Notes: generated by a model from the letters alone, not told the origin. A stretch of DNA of 64,000 nucleotides from an uncultured Eubacteriales bacterium (GCA_934433485.1 CAKRZR010000003.1:124001-188000), one strand, 5' to 3'. Shown: positions 45,273 through 54,891, numbered from the stretch's first letter. Numbers and translations are program-made.

Positions 45273-46730
45273 TTATTTTGTCTCGTCGCGCACGCCGAAT
45301 GCGGTAAAATCCATCACGCCCGGCATCGACAGTCCCGCGGGATGCCCGAGAATCGTCAATCGCACCTGCTCGCACGACACGGCGGCAAACGCGCGATAGT
45401 CCACTATGCGATCGATATCGTTGTCGCGCGCGTCTACAAGGACTGTCCATGCGCCCGTATCGGGATCGGTCAATCCCTCAAGCAGGTACCGGTACGCGCC
45501 GGGGGATCCGCCGTGGTCGTAATCCAGCCCGACATCCCGAAAGACAATGCGCGCGGCGGACACAAGATACGGCGCTTGCAGATCGATGGTCAGCGACGGC
45601 GCGGGATCGTCCGCCTCCGGCTGCCAATAGGTCAAAAGCGAGCTGTCCACGGCATAGAACGGCTCCCTGCCCGGCGCGCATGTGCTTGCACGAATCATGG
45701 CGCGCTGGCGGTGCGTCAGGGGCAAGAGCCCCGTATCGTTCGCGGCGACCGGATCCGCCATCACACCAGGCGCGTACTGTGGCGTATCCGTGATCCCGTG
45801 CGGCGCGTACAGTTCTCCGTCCCCGTTCACGGCGAGGAGATCCATGCCGACAAGCCGCTCATAGATGTGCGTGTACCCGACGACGATGGTGTAAAACGCC
45901 CACAGTGTGCCGCCAGGTCCTTCCGTGACGCAGCCATGACCTGCGCCGGTGATGAATCGCGAATGGCTCTGCGTGATCGGGTTGTGCTTCTGCGGTCGGA
46001 ATCCGGTAAGCGGGGACGTGTCGGAAACGTACGCCGCCATGCAGTAGTTCGTATATTCCGTGCCGGAGGACGCGTAGACGAGGTAGTACCTATCGCCACG
46101 CTTTACCATCCACTGTCCCTCAATCCAGCCGCAGCACGTATCCTGGTTGTGCTCGCCGAACCGTTCCCATGTGTGCGCGGGATCAAACTCCATGAGCGTG
46201 ACCGGCGCGGACAGCATCCGGCGCGGATCGTCTCCGTCCAGCTCCACGCCAATCGATCCGGAGACAAACGCGCGGCGATGGTTGCTCGGACGCATCGTGA
46301 ACGCGTACAGGTACAGTCTGCCGTCGTCGTCCACAAAGAGCGCGGGATCGACGGGACAAAATTCAGATCCGTCCGGCTTTATGAAGTTGCCGAGAAACGT
46401 GAAATCCCCAAGCGGCGTGTCGGCGATATACAGCCCGTGGGAATGGGAGGTCATGAGATATTTCCCGCGAAACGGCACCACGGTCGGGCTGTATTTCATG
46501 TTGTACGGCTCCGTGCGCACGTGCCGCCAGGTCGCGAAATCCTCGGTGACGTACGCCATACCGTAGCTGGGATAAAGGTACCACCTCCCGTTTTCATAGA
46601 GCACCGACGGGTCGCTCACGGAACGGTAGTCGCGCGGCTCCTCTCCGGTGAACGCCATGACCGACCACGGATCCACTCCGCGCGGTATATCGGGCAGAGG
46701 CAGCGGATTGCAGTAGGTTCGCTTTTCCAT
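45273..46730 (-). CDS. Glycoside hydrolase family 43 with C-terminal discoidin-like CBM
   Basis: 485 residues, no signal peptide. The five-bladed beta-propeller of GH43 has its catalytic residues in SDPSVLYENGRWYLYPS (Asp40), PVDPALFVDDDGRLYLY (Asp128) and WIEG (Glu204). From about 350 an F5/8 type C-like domain follows (FYAVDSSLLTYWQPEADDPAPSLTIDLQAPYLVSAARI), expected to bind sugar. Likely substrates are arabinose- or xylose-containing oligosaccharides. It is 5 bases after the sugar isomerase-like gene, in one operon. Confidence 0.88.
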   Translation of the reverse strand: MEKRTYCNPLPLPDIPRGVDPWSVMAFTGEEPRDYRSVSDPSVLYENGRWYLYPSYGMAYVTEDFATWRHVRTEPYNMKYSPTVVPFRGKYLMTSHSHGLYIADTPLGDFTFLGNFIKPDGSEFCPVDPALFVDDDGRLYLYAFTMRPSNHRRAFVSGSIGVELDGDDPRRMLSAPVTLMEFDPAHTWERFGEHNQDTCCGWIEGQWMVKRGDRYYLVYASSGTEYTNYCMAAYVSDTSPLTGFRPQKHNPITQSHSRFITGAGHGCVTEGPGGTLWAFYTIVVGYTHIYERLVGMDLLAVNGDGELYAPHGITDTPQYAPGVMADPVAANDTGLLPLTHRQRAMIRASTCAPGREPFYAVDSSLLTYWQPEADDPAPSLTIDLQAPYLVSAARIVFRDVGLDYDHGGSPGAYRYLLEGLTDPDTGAWTVLVDARDNDIDRIVDYRAFAAVSCEQVRLTILGHPAGLSMPGVMDFTAFGVRDETK

Positions 46731-46735
46731 AGGCG

Positions 46736-47659
46736 TTACCGGAGGGAATCAAGGATGAAACGCGCCGCGTCCATGCCGTATTCGCTGCCCGCTCTGCCGT
46801 CCTCCATGCCTTCAAATTCCACGGAAACATAGCCGTCATAGCCACTGTCGCGGATCAGACGCAGCGTTTCCCACACGTCAAGGTCACCCTGCGCAAGAAT
46901 GGAGCCGCGCAGCATGGACAGTCCGGAATTGGTGGAGAACCACGAGCCGGCGTCGCACCGGAACAGACCGCCCACTCCGGTCAGCCGCTCCGTTTTCCGG
47001 ATATAAAAATCCTTCAGGTGGACCATTTTGGCGATTTTCGCGCACTTTTTCACAGCGACCGTGCAATCCTCGTCCACACAGGCGAAGTTGCCGGTATCGA
47101 GCAGCAGTCCAAAATTCTCCCTGTCCACGGCGTCGATGAGTCGGAGCACACGGTCGGAGCCGTTGACGAAGAAGCCGTGGTTCTCGACGAGGGTGGTGAT
47201 CCCAAGCGGCGCGGCGTAATCGGCAAGCAGCCGGCACGTCTCGACCGCCATCGGGAATTCGCGTTCAAAATCGAGCGGCGTATTCGTCTCCAGCGGGCGG
47301 CGGAAGGAGGAGATGTCGTGGCGCATCGTAGACAGCCCCAGCTTGTGCGCGACGTCGATGTGCCGTTTTAGCCGCTCTACCTCCGCCATACGCGCGTCTC
47401 TGTCCCATTTCAGGAGATCGCCGAGCACCGCGTAATTGGACAGCGGCAGGTCGATCTCGCGCGCGGTTTCCCGGATCTCCCGGATGAGCGGCTCGTTGAA
47501 TTCCCCGGTTTTGTCGTCGTACAGGGTAAAGCCAAAGGGCACAAGCTCGATCGCCGCGGCGTTTTTCGATTTTGCGAAGCGCATCACGTCGAGGATCGAC
47601 ATTTCCCCGCGCATGATCTCCGCGTTGCAGCTGTAGCTGGTCAGTCCGATTTTCATCAT
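46736..47659 (-). CDS. Sugar phosphate isomerase/epimerase-like TIM-barrel protein
   Basis: 307 residues, start at 47659 (MMKIGLTSYS), overlapping the upstream gene's stop by four bases. It is a xylose isomerase-like TIM barrel (AP endonuclease 2 superfamily): LVENHGFFVN carries the metal-binding Glu, LLDTGNF the Asp, MVHLKDFY the His, and VSVEFEGMED the last Glu. It probably epimerises or isomerises a sugar freed by the GH43 enzyme encoded next. Confidence 0.83.
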   Translation of the reverse strand: MMKIGLTSYSCNAEIMRGEMSILDVMRFAKSKNAAAIELVPFGFTLYDDKTGEFNEPLIREIRETAREIDLPLSNYAVLGDLLKWDRDARMAEVERLKRHIDVAHKLGLSTMRHDISSFRRPLETNTPLDFEREFPMAVETCRLLADYAAPLGITTLVENHGFFVNGSDRVLRLIDAVDRENFGLLLDTGNFACVDEDCTVAVKKCAKIAKMVHLKDFYIRKTERLTGVGGLFRCDAGSWFSTNSGLSMLRGSILAQGDLDVWETLRLIRDSGYDGYVSVEFEGMEDGRAGSEYGMDAARFILDSLR

Positions 47660-48255
47660 GATTCTGTATTCTCCGTTTCTTCTGTTGTTTCTTCGATTGC
47701 GGCGGCGATTTCCGGCAGATGTCCAATGATGAACCGCTGCATCTCCGCGCCGTATACGAGCACTGTATAATCCATCTGCTTTGCGTTGCTGTGCCGCTTT
47801 TCTTCTATGATACCCATAGCCTTGTCCAGATCCGTAACGCGCATACGCCGTTTGCCGTTCGCGTCGGTTTTCGCCTGCAAAATCCCATTTGCGGCAAGCC
47901 ATGCGGTCACATCCCGATGGCGGAGCTTACGCATACCTGTTTCGACATACCGATTGATCTGCTGCACGATACTGTTCAGCGGAATCGGCGTGTCCGAGAT
48001 CGTCACTTCGGTCTGCATCGCCGCATTCGGTGTAAACGGCAGCCTGCCCGCGTGTTTTTTTCGATTCCTGCCGATCTCCCCATCGTTTTCGATCACCTGT
48101 CCGAGTACCTCCGAGACGTACATGAGACAGTGGCGGATCCTGTCCTGACACACCACCTCGCCGGGATCGATCCTCTCGCCGGTCAATGGGTCTATCCCGC
48201 GGGACAGCGCGTCGAGATAGCTCTGCGCACGGCGTAAAACGGCGCATTTATCCAA
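47656..48255 (-). CDS. Conserved hypothetical protein heading the GH43 operon, TTG start
   Basis: 199 residues from a TTG at 48255, which has GAGGTGAG eight bases upstream; an ATG at 48300 lies upstream of the TATACT box (48277-48282) and is rejected. The N-terminal 55 residues (LRRAQSYLDALSRGIDPLTGERI, then RHCLMYVSEVLGQVI) resemble a small protein type I recall from Oscillospiraceae genomes; the middle (HRDVTAWLAANGILQ) looks like a winged-helix DNA-binding segment. It could regulate the operon. Function unknown. Confidence 0.6.
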   Translation of the reverse strand: MDKCAVLRRAQSYLDALSRGIDPLTGERIDPGEVVCQDRIRHCLMYVSEVLGQVIENDGEIGRNRKKHAGRLPFTPNAAMQTEVTISDTPIPLNSIVQQINRYVETGMRKLRHRDVTAWLAANGILQAKTDANGKRRMRVTDLDKAMGIIEEKRHSNAKQMDYTVLVYGAEMQRFIIGHLPEIAAAIEETTEETENTES

Positions 48256-48328
48256 AATCTTCTCACCTCGCTTTTTAGTATACGCTTCTGAAAGCAACAA
48301 TCTTACGTCAGCGTTTTCCTGAATCTTC

Positions 48329-48357
48329 TTGACTTTCCGTCCGTTTTCGGTTACAAT
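48329..48357 (+). promoter_or_regulatory. Promoter of the GH18 gene
   Basis: Plus-strand -35 TTGACT (48329-48334), 17-base spacer, -10 TACAAT (48352-48357). Confidence 0.82.
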
Positions 48358-48391
48358 GTAGAAAATTACAGCAAAAACGGAGGACTATCCT

Positions 48392-49417
48392 ATGCTTCTT
48401 TGTGCGTATGCTTTCGGTCACTACGACGCGCTCACCGACGAGGACGCGAAAAAGCTCGATCTCATCAACATCGCCTTCGGTCTGATCCGGGACGGCGTGC
48501 TGTTTGTGCCGGGGAACGTCCGAAATCCCGTGTGGAACAGACTGCGGGCGGCAAATCCGGCTCTGCGCATCTTACTTTCCATCGGCGGCTGGGGCGCGGG
48601 CGGTTTTTCCACAATGGCGAAGCATCCGACATCCCGCGCGACCTTCATCGCGTCCTGTATGCGCGCCGTGGAGGAATATGCCTTAGACGGTCTTGACCTG
48701 GACTGGGAATACCCCACCATCGATTCCGCCGGCATTGACGCCGATCCCGCCGACCGGGAGAATTTCACCGCTCTCCTCACCGAACTGCGGCAGGCGTTGG
48801 ATGCACGGTTTCCGGATACGCACAAAATGCTCACCATCGCGGCTGGCGGCGGAGATTACTACGTGAACGCCGTGGAGATTCCGAAAATCGTCCCGGTGCT
48901 CGACTACATTTCGCTCATGACCTACGACCTCGCAGGCACCTGGGCGCCCGCCATTCATCACACCGCGCTTTATTCCACAACCGCGCAGCCCAATTCCGTG
49001 GACGCGAATATACGGCGATTCATGGCAGCCGGTGTTCCCACGGAAAAGCTCGTTATCGGCGCGGCGTTTTATTCCCGGCGCTGGCTCCACATTCCGGACG
49101 GCGGCACGCATGGGCTCGGGCAGTCCGCGACTCTCTCCGATCCGAACAGCGGCAGCTTCAGCGCGAATTTCGGCACTCTGTCCGGAATGCGAAACAGGAA
49201 CGGCTACACCGTTTACCGCGACGAAGCCGCGCACGCGCCGTACCTGTACAACGCGGAAAACGGCGCGTGGCTCAGCTATGACGACGAGGAAAGCGTCGCC
49301 GAAAAGGTGCAGTATGCCAGAGAACACGGGCTGTCCGGCGTGATGTATTGGGAGCACAGCTGTGACCCGACGCGCGCGCTTCTTGACGCCATGGCTGCCG
49401 CAAAGGCGGAGGGATGA
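48392..49417 (+). CDS. Glycoside hydrolase family 18 (chitinase/ENGase-like)
   Basis: 341 residues, no signal peptide. SIGGWG (63-68) and DGLDLDWEYP (99-108) are the two GH18 signatures; Glu106 is the catalytic acid, with Asp102 and Asp104 assisting through the substrate N-acetyl group. LDYISLMTYDLAG is the usual barrel strand, and VMYWEHSCD the final one. It should hydrolyse chitin-type or N-glycan GlcNAc-beta-1,4-GlcNAc bonds of imported oligosaccharides. It starts with its own promoter and is one base from the next gene. Confidence 0.9.
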   Translation: MLLCAYAFGHYDALTDEDAKKLDLINIAFGLIRDGVLFVPGNVRNPVWNRLRAANPALRILLSIGGWGAGGFSTMAKHPTSRATFIASCMRAVEEYALDGLDLDWEYPTIDSAGIDADPADRENFTALLTELRQALDARFPDTHKMLTIAAGGGDYYVNAVEIPKIVPVLDYISLMTYDLAGTWAPAIHHTALYSTTAQPNSVDANIRRFMAAGVPTEKLVIGAAFYSRRWLHIPDGGTHGLGQSATLSDPNSGSFSANFGTLSGMRNRNGYTVYRDEAAHAPYLYNAENGAWLSYDDEESVAEKVQYAREHGLSGVMYWEHSCDPTRALLDAMAAAKAEG

Positions 49418-49418
49418 T

Positions 49419-50021
49419 ATGGCGTCGCTTGTCATGCACCTTGCCGTTGCCGCGCGGATTTTGCCGCATATCGACATACCGACAGCAGAGCGCGATCGTT
49501 TTCTGTGGGGACAGCTCCTGCCGGACGCGCGCGGTGACGGTGTGGCGGCGAAACGAACCACACATTTCCGCGATTTTACACCGGACGGCACGCAGTACTG
49601 CGATTTCCCGCGGTTTCTGCGCGATTTTCCGCCACACACGGATAGTCTGTACCTCGGCTACTACTGCCATCTTCTGGAAGACTGGACGTTCCGCCATTTC
49701 CTTTATGACACAATCGGGATCACGCCGACCTCGGAGCTTGCGCCGACGCTGCACCGGGACTACTACCTTCTAAACGCGCCGCTGATCCGGGCATATTCCC
49801 TCGCGCTCGATTTCGGGAAACCGCCTGCGGTGCCGGGACCGCTCATGACATATTTCCCCTACGACACCGCCGGATTATACGCGATGCTGCACGCGAATTT
49901 CACCGATCCGGCACCGGAGAACGAATCGCCGACGCTGTTCACGCTTACCATGGCGACAGCGTACATCGACACAGCAGGAGCGGAAGCACTGGAACACGTG
50001 CGGAAGCTGTCAATCGAATAA
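49419..50021 (+). CDS. Zinc-dependent phospholipase C-like (PLC/nuclease P1 fold) protein
   Basis: 200 residues from 49419 (GGAGG upstream, inside the end of the GH18 gene). The pattern MHLAVAARI, then GQLLPDA, KRTTHF and YLGYYCHLLEDW matches the bacterial zinc-dependent PLC-like family, in which these His and Asp residues bind metal. No signal peptide. The role is unknown; it overlaps the GH18 operon, which may be incidental. Confidence 0.65.
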   Translation: MASLVMHLAVAARILPHIDIPTAERDRFLWGQLLPDARGDGVAAKRTTHFRDFTPDGTQYCDFPRFLRDFPPHTDSLYLGYYCHLLEDWTFRHFLYDTIGITPTSELAPTLHRDYYLLNAPLIRAYSLALDFGKPPAVPGPLMTYFPYDTAGLYAMLHANFTDPAPENESPTLFTLTMATAYIDTAGAEALEHVRKLSIE

Positions 50022-50027
50022 GGAAGC

Positions 50028-50068
50028 CGCAGGGGTCCCGTTTCATCGACACGATCCCTGCGTTTTTT
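50028..50068 (+). terminator. Terminator of the GH18 operon
   Basis: CGCAGGG (50028-50034) pairs with CCCTGCG (50056-50062), followed by six T. Confidence 0.87.
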
Positions 50069-51171
50069 CACACAAGCTCAAGACGGGCGAGTGTGGTGCG
50101 GTTCAGGCAGCCACCGACATCGTCTCCGCCGCTGCAATAGGAGATAAGCGCGGTCTTTTCATCCGTAAAGTGCAGTCCCGGATAGCAGAAGCCGCGGCAC
50201 TGGTCGTCCTCCAGCACCTGCATCGGGGAGAATGCTACGCCGTCGTCGCTTTCCGCGATCACAAGCGGGGTTCTGCCGCCGATCCACGACCGGGTGGTGC
50301 GCGCTCTGCCCGGGTATTCCGGCGTCGGGTTCCAGATCGCGTAGAATTTGTGGGAGTACGGATTCTGTTTGATGAGCAGCGGGGAAGCGGGAGACGAGAA
50401 CCGGGACGGCTGCGGTGTGAACCAGTGCGCGCCGCGGTCGATGGACACCGTTTCGTACTGGTACATCCGGTCTGTGCGGAAATACGCGTACCATATCCCG
50501 CCGGGCAGCACGCACATACCTGGCTCCTGCAGTCCTGTGCCGGTATAAGACGCGTCCGAGAGGAACAGCAGCGGCTGCATCTGGCGCCACGTGAAGCCGT
50601 CGTCCGTGGACTCAAAGAAGCACGCGTCCGCTCTGCCGTCGTAGTGGATATTGCCGTCCGCCGCTTTGCCAAGGGAGGTCGGGTGCTTGGCTACGGGAAG
50701 AACCCAGTGACCGGGTCCCACGCGGCAGATGCGGTCGTTGTTCACCACATAATACGCCGGGAACCGATCGGGCAGGATCCGCGCTTCTCCGGAAAAGGTC
50801 GCAAATTCATCGCTCGAACGGCGGAGGATGCACTCCGAGGTCAGCGTTTCGCGGTGCTTCAGAAGAAAAATCACCGCCGCGTCCCCGTTGTCCATCCGGG
50901 CGAGAGAGACGCTCATCACGTTTTTCTCTCCGTATTCCTCCGCGCGCACCAAGGTGTGGATATGCTCCGTGTCCCAGGTTCTGCCGCCGTCCGCGGAATA
51001 GACCCCGGCGATCTCACAGTCCGCATGGTCGTCGGCACTCTCCGCGTGGTATCGGCTGTAGGCAAAGAGAATCCGTCCATCGCGCAGTGGCAAAAACGCG
51101 CCCTCGCTGTTTCGCGGATTGCCCGCGCCGGGGTTCAGATACGCCGTTCTCGTGTAGTTTCGAATTTCCAT
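50068..51171 (-). CDS. Sialidase-fold (BNR/Asp-box) hydrolase
   Basis: 367 residues from the ATG at 51171 (GAAAGGAAA upstream). Three Asp-box-like repeats are visible: SADGGRTWDTE, STDDGFTWRQ and SIDRGAHWFT, as in six-bladed beta-propeller sialidases. RNSEGAFLPLRDGRILFAYSRY is the N-terminal blade with an Arg that may be part of the triad. No signal peptide. Many such proteins are annotated as exo-alpha-sialidase, but other sugars are possible. It is 11 bases after the GH2 gene in an operon of three. Confidence 0.75.
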   Translation of the reverse strand: MEIRNYTRTAYLNPGAGNPRNSEGAFLPLRDGRILFAYSRYHAESADDHADCEIAGVYSADGGRTWDTEHIHTLVRAEEYGEKNVMSVSLARMDNGDAAVIFLLKHRETLTSECILRRSSDEFATFSGEARILPDRFPAYYVVNNDRICRVGPGHWVLPVAKHPTSLGKAADGNIHYDGRADACFFESTDDGFTWRQMQPLLFLSDASYTGTGLQEPGMCVLPGGIWYAYFRTDRMYQYETVSIDRGAHWFTPQPSRFSSPASPLLIKQNPYSHKFYAIWNPTPEYPGRARTTRSWIGGRTPLVIAESDDGVAFSPMQVLEDDQCRGFCYPGLHFTDEKTALISYCSGGDDVGGCLNRTTLARLELV

Positions 51172-51182
51172 TTCCTTTCTCC

Positions 51183-53516
51183 TTATGACAGCTGTACCGC
51201 GAGAGAGCCGGATTCCAGCGTATCCGATTCCGCGTACAGTCTGAGCGTTTCTCCCGCTTCCGCCTTCGCCATCTGCACCGCTACGGTGATCCGTCCGGCG
51301 CGCATCCGTCTGGTGAGGGAGGATAACGGCGTGTGGTCGCTGACGTCCGAGCCGGTCGCCGTGATCTTTCCGCAGTGATTGACAGCAAAGCGCACCTCCT
51401 CCGCCGCATCCGGAACCTCTCTGCCCGCTGCATCGAGGCAGGTACAGGTGAAGAACACGACATTGCACCCGTTCCCCGTGAGATCCTCCGGATTGTCGCA
51501 GGAGAGATGGAGGCGAACCGCTCTGCCCGTTGTTTCATGGGAATCCTCGCAGACCGGCTGGTCATCCCGATACCCGACCGCCCTGAGCCTGCCCGGCGCG
51601 TACGGGACCGTCCATTCCGCGTGACCGTACGGCTCGACCTCGTGCGTACCGAGCGATTTGTCATCGAGGAACAGCTCCACCGCCGTGCAGTTGGTATACA
51701 CGGATACCCGGATCGGCTCGCTCTCCCGTCCGCGGAAATTCCAGTGCGGCAGCAGATGCACCATCGGCTCCGTCGTCCAGTGGGACTTGTTCTGCCAGAA
51801 CGCGTCCTTTTTCTGGAGGAAGAGATCGATCGCGCCCGATTGACTGCACAGCCGCGGCCATACCGTTTCCCCGCGATGCTCAAACGCGATCCACTGGTAG
51901 CCGCCCAGGATCCAGTCCCGCTCCGCGATAAACTTCCACGTCAGCTCACGCGCCATGAAGCCGGTACCGCGGGGGATCGCGTCGTAGGCACTGATGTAGC
52001 CGTGCGCCGGATCGTCGTCGTTGTACCAGCCGCGGGTCGTGCCGGTCGCGCAGTTTTCCGAGGAGAAGATCGCCTTGTCCGGGAAATGCTCGTGGAGCAT
52101 ATCGAAATGCTGCAGGTTGTAGTTCACGCCGATCACATCCACATCGTCGTAGATCGTCGCCTTATCCGGACGATCGCAGGCAGCCGTCACCGGGCGCGTT
52201 GGGTCGAGCTTGGCAACCAGCGCCATCATGGACGCGGCAATCCGTCTGCCCTGATCGGTGGTGAACACAAATTCCTCGTTGCCGACCGACCAGAAGAACA
52301 CGCACGGATGGTTCCTGTCCCGCTTCACGAGCATGGCAAGCTCCGCCATATGCGCCGGCGCGGACGAAAACCAGCGTGTTTCATCCATGACGATAAAGCC
52401 CGCTTCGTCAAAGGCGTCCATCAACGCCTCCGCCTGCGGATAATGGCTTGTGCGATAGCCGTTCGCCCCCATTTCCCGCATCAGACGCACCTTATAGCGG
52501 AACACGTTGTCCGGCACCGCTTTTCCGAGCAGTCCGCAGTCGTAATGGCCGCACACGCCGCGGATCTTCACATGCTTGTCGTTGATATAGAGTCCCTTGT
52601 CCGGGTCACAGCGGAACGTCCGGCAGCCGAAGCGATCCGTTACTGCGTCCACGGGGGTATCCCCAACGTGCACCGTCGTCTCACATGTGTAGAGATACGG
52701 GTCGTCCGGATCCCACAGATGCGCGTCCGGCAGCGCGAAGGCGGATTTTGCGATTCCGGTATCTCTCGCATCCACGGCGTACGCGGCAGTCCCGCCGGCG
52801 ACGGCGTTGCCATCCCGGTCGTATATGGTGTGCGTGACCTTGCCTGCCGCGGCGGTATCTCCGTCGTTCGCGAGCTCCGTCTCCACCTCGAGCGTCCAGC
52901 CGGACTCCGTTTTCCGCGGTTTCACAAATACGCCGTACGGCGCGACATGGACGGGATCGGTCTTATACAGCCACACGTGCCGGTAGATGCCGCCGCCCTC
53001 GTACCACCAGCCCTCATGCTCCGTCGCGTCCACAAATACGGCGATCACGTTATCCATGTCATACCGCACAAAATCCGTGATGTCCACGAAAAAGCTGTTG
53101 TAGCCGCAGTGGTTACGGACGATCGGGGAGCCGTTGCAGTACACGGTACACCGATTCGCGACCGCTTCAAAATACAGCACCAGCCGCCGTCCCCGCTCCG
53201 CCTCGGTCACACGAAAATGCTTGCGGTACCAGCCGACGCCGTAGGGCAGATAGCCGAGCGTGGAATTGTTGTCCGGGGAAAAGGCGCCGGAGATTACAAA
53301 ATCGTGCGGCAGGGTGACGCTTTGCCAGGTCTCCGTGCACAGCTCGCCGGAGGAATAGTCGTCGGGATTGTCGTTATGATGGATCGCCGCGCCGCCCCAG
53401 CGTTCCCGCTCCGTCTTGGCGCTTGAATACATCGGACCTTTCGCGACCGGACGGTCCTTGGGGATTTCGCCGAGGTGGAACCGCCAGCCGTCGTCAAACA
53501 ATAGTTTTTCGCGCAT
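51183..53516 (-). CDS. Glycoside hydrolase family 2 (beta-galactosidase-like)
   Basis: 777 residues, no signal peptide. The N-terminal sugar-binding domain (WRFHLGE, then TLPHDFVISG and YGVGWYRKHF) is followed by an immunoglobulin-like domain and the TIM barrel. Acid/base Glu414 is in FFWSVGNEE, and the likely nucleophile is Glu487 in IFSSENCA. The C-terminus has DUF4982-like and Ig-like domains. It removes a terminal beta-galactose or related sugar. It follows the SGNH hydrolase gene by 51 bases and precedes the sialidase gene. Confidence 0.9.
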   Translation of the reverse strand: MREKLLFDDGWRFHLGEIPKDRPVAKGPMYSSAKTERERWGGAAIHHNDNPDDYSSGELCTETWQSVTLPHDFVISGAFSPDNNSTLGYLPYGVGWYRKHFRVTEAERGRRLVLYFEAVANRCTVYCNGSPIVRNHCGYNSFFVDITDFVRYDMDNVIAVFVDATEHEGWWYEGGGIYRHVWLYKTDPVHVAPYGVFVKPRKTESGWTLEVETELANDGDTAAAGKVTHTIYDRDGNAVAGGTAAYAVDARDTGIAKSAFALPDAHLWDPDDPYLYTCETTVHVGDTPVDAVTDRFGCRTFRCDPDKGLYINDKHVKIRGVCGHYDCGLLGKAVPDNVFRYKVRLMREMGANGYRTSHYPQAEALMDAFDEAGFIVMDETRWFSSAPAHMAELAMLVKRDRNHPCVFFWSVGNEEFVFTTDQGRRIAASMMALVAKLDPTRPVTAACDRPDKATIYDDVDVIGVNYNLQHFDMLHEHFPDKAIFSSENCATGTTRGWYNDDDPAHGYISAYDAIPRGTGFMARELTWKFIAERDWILGGYQWIAFEHRGETVWPRLCSQSGAIDLFLQKKDAFWQNKSHWTTEPMVHLLPHWNFRGRESEPIRVSVYTNCTAVELFLDDKSLGTHEVEPYGHAEWTVPYAPGRLRAVGYRDDQPVCEDSHETTGRAVRLHLSCDNPEDLTGNGCNVVFFTCTCLDAAGREVPDAAEEVRFAVNHCGKITATGSDVSDHTPLSSLTRRMRAGRITVAVQMAKAEAGETLRLYAESDTLESGSLAVQLS

Positions 53517-53567
53517 GGATAATGCCCCCTTTGCAGTATATAGAATCGGTATATATGGTTCAGAATG

Positions 53568-54626
53568 TCAGAGCAGCGGTCCGACCACGCTTCCGATCAC
53601 GTTCGCCATACGGGAGAAGCCGAGATCGTTCGGGTGGCAGCCGTCCACGGTGCAGGAATCGCGCCATTCGCCCTCGAATAGGGTCTCGCCGTCGATGAAG
53701 TACACATTGCGGTCCCCCTCCGCGATCGCTTTCTCGTACGTAGCGCGAATGATCGCCCGCCGGTCCTCGTCCTCCGTACCCGGATGGAAGTCGGGCTTGG
53801 ATACAAAGACGATCGGCGTATCCGGTTGTGCGGCGCGGAAGGTGCGATAGAGCGGCTCGTGCGTATTGCGGAGATGCTCCGCGGACGGCGCATTATGGTC
53901 GTAATCGCATACGAAAACGGAGCACGGGATGGACGCCAGGTATTCCGCCATGACATGCTCGCCGCGTGCGGAACCGGAGAAGCCGAGATTGATAAAGTCC
54001 GCATCGTATTTGCGCGCGATCATTGCCTGATAGCCGTTGCCCGGTCGGGACGCGCAGCCGTCCTGCGTGATGGAGGAGCCGTAATAGAGCACGGGGGTTT
54101 TATGCGTGTACGGCGCCGCCGCACGGATCTCAGAACCGCGCTTCAGTCCGATGTACAGCTCGTTCACGCCGTCGTACAGCGGCATATGCATCGTGTAGTC
54201 GCGCATACCCACATTGCCAAAGTCCGCGATGGAGCTGTAGCCCGGGATCTGTCCGTATGGCGGGATGAAGGAGGCGACATAGCGGTAGCTGCCGTCCTTC
54301 TGCGTGTACAGGTCAAAGCCGGACTGTCCGAGCTTGGTAATGTGGGACATCGTTGCGGAGGCGGGCTGTACCGTCTGGATCGCGATGTACGGCGAGTCGG
54401 TCGCGAAACGGATTCTGCCGCCGGCAGTGTGCCAGTTCAGTCCCGCTACGCCCTCATTTGTCGCGTCCGCCACGGCGGGATCCAGACGATGGAACGCGCC
54501 GGACTCCGTCGGATGGTACAGTCCATGCATGGAGAACGGCGCCTCACGGACGTTCAGCCAGATGAGATCGTCCCGCCGAATGTTCGTCTCCACCTTCAGA
54601 TTCTTATCAATTTCTTCAATGCGCAT
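53568..54626 (-). CDS. SGNH/GDSL-type hydrolase (carbohydrate esterase-like)
   Basis: 352 residues. The N-terminal 170 residues look like a beta-sandwich (the SGNH N-terminal domain), and the C-terminal part is the SGNH fold: Ser in YYGSSITQDG, Gly in LGFSGSARGEH, Asn in DYDHNAPS, and Asp-His in VDGCHPNDLG. Such two-domain proteins usually remove acetyl or similar groups from sugars. No signal peptide. It is the first gene of the SGNH-GH2-sialidase operon, with a clear promoter upstream. Confidence 0.87.
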   Translation of the reverse strand: MRIEEIDKNLKVETNIRRDDLIWLNVREAPFSMHGLYHPTESGAFHRLDPAVADATNEGVAGLNWHTAGGRIRFATDSPYIAIQTVQPASATMSHITKLGQSGFDLYTQKDGSYRYVASFIPPYGQIPGYSSIADFGNVGMRDYTMHMPLYDGVNELYIGLKRGSEIRAAAPYTHKTPVLYYGSSITQDGCASRPGNGYQAMIARKYDADFINLGFSGSARGEHVMAEYLASIPCSVFVCDYDHNAPSAEHLRNTHEPLYRTFRAAQPDTPIVFVSKPDFHPGTEDEDRRAIIRATYEKAIAEGDRNVYFIDGETLFEGEWRDSCTVDGCHPNDLGFSRMANVIGSVVGPLL

Positions 54627-54680
54627 AGGATTTCCCTCGTTTTTCTGTAAATCTGCCGCGCATGGCGGCTTGTTATCGGT

Positions 54681-54709
54681 AGTATATCATACTTTTCCGG
54701 CAAATGCAA
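54681..54709 (-). promoter_or_regulatory. Promoter of the SGNH-GH2-sialidase operon
   Basis: Minus-strand -35 TTGCAT (54704-54709), 17-base spacer, -10 TATACT (54681-54686). Confidence 0.82.
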
Positions 54710-54891
54710 CAACAAACCGTGTCCGCATGTCAAAATTCCTGTCATTTTTCCGTGCGCTGTCCAAGGGCTGCCATCGATTCCGGCGGTGACAGAAATGTTT
54801 CCGAAAAACTCACAAAATCTATACAAAAGCGCCGGCATTTGTGCTATACTATAAGAAATCCCGATTTGTGAACGGAAAGGAGCGTCGGCGC

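Noticed and set aside
51333..53426. A 697-codon plus-strand frame across the GH2 gene
   Set aside because: Antisense shadow of a clear GH2 enzyme whose catalytic motifs are intact on the other strand.
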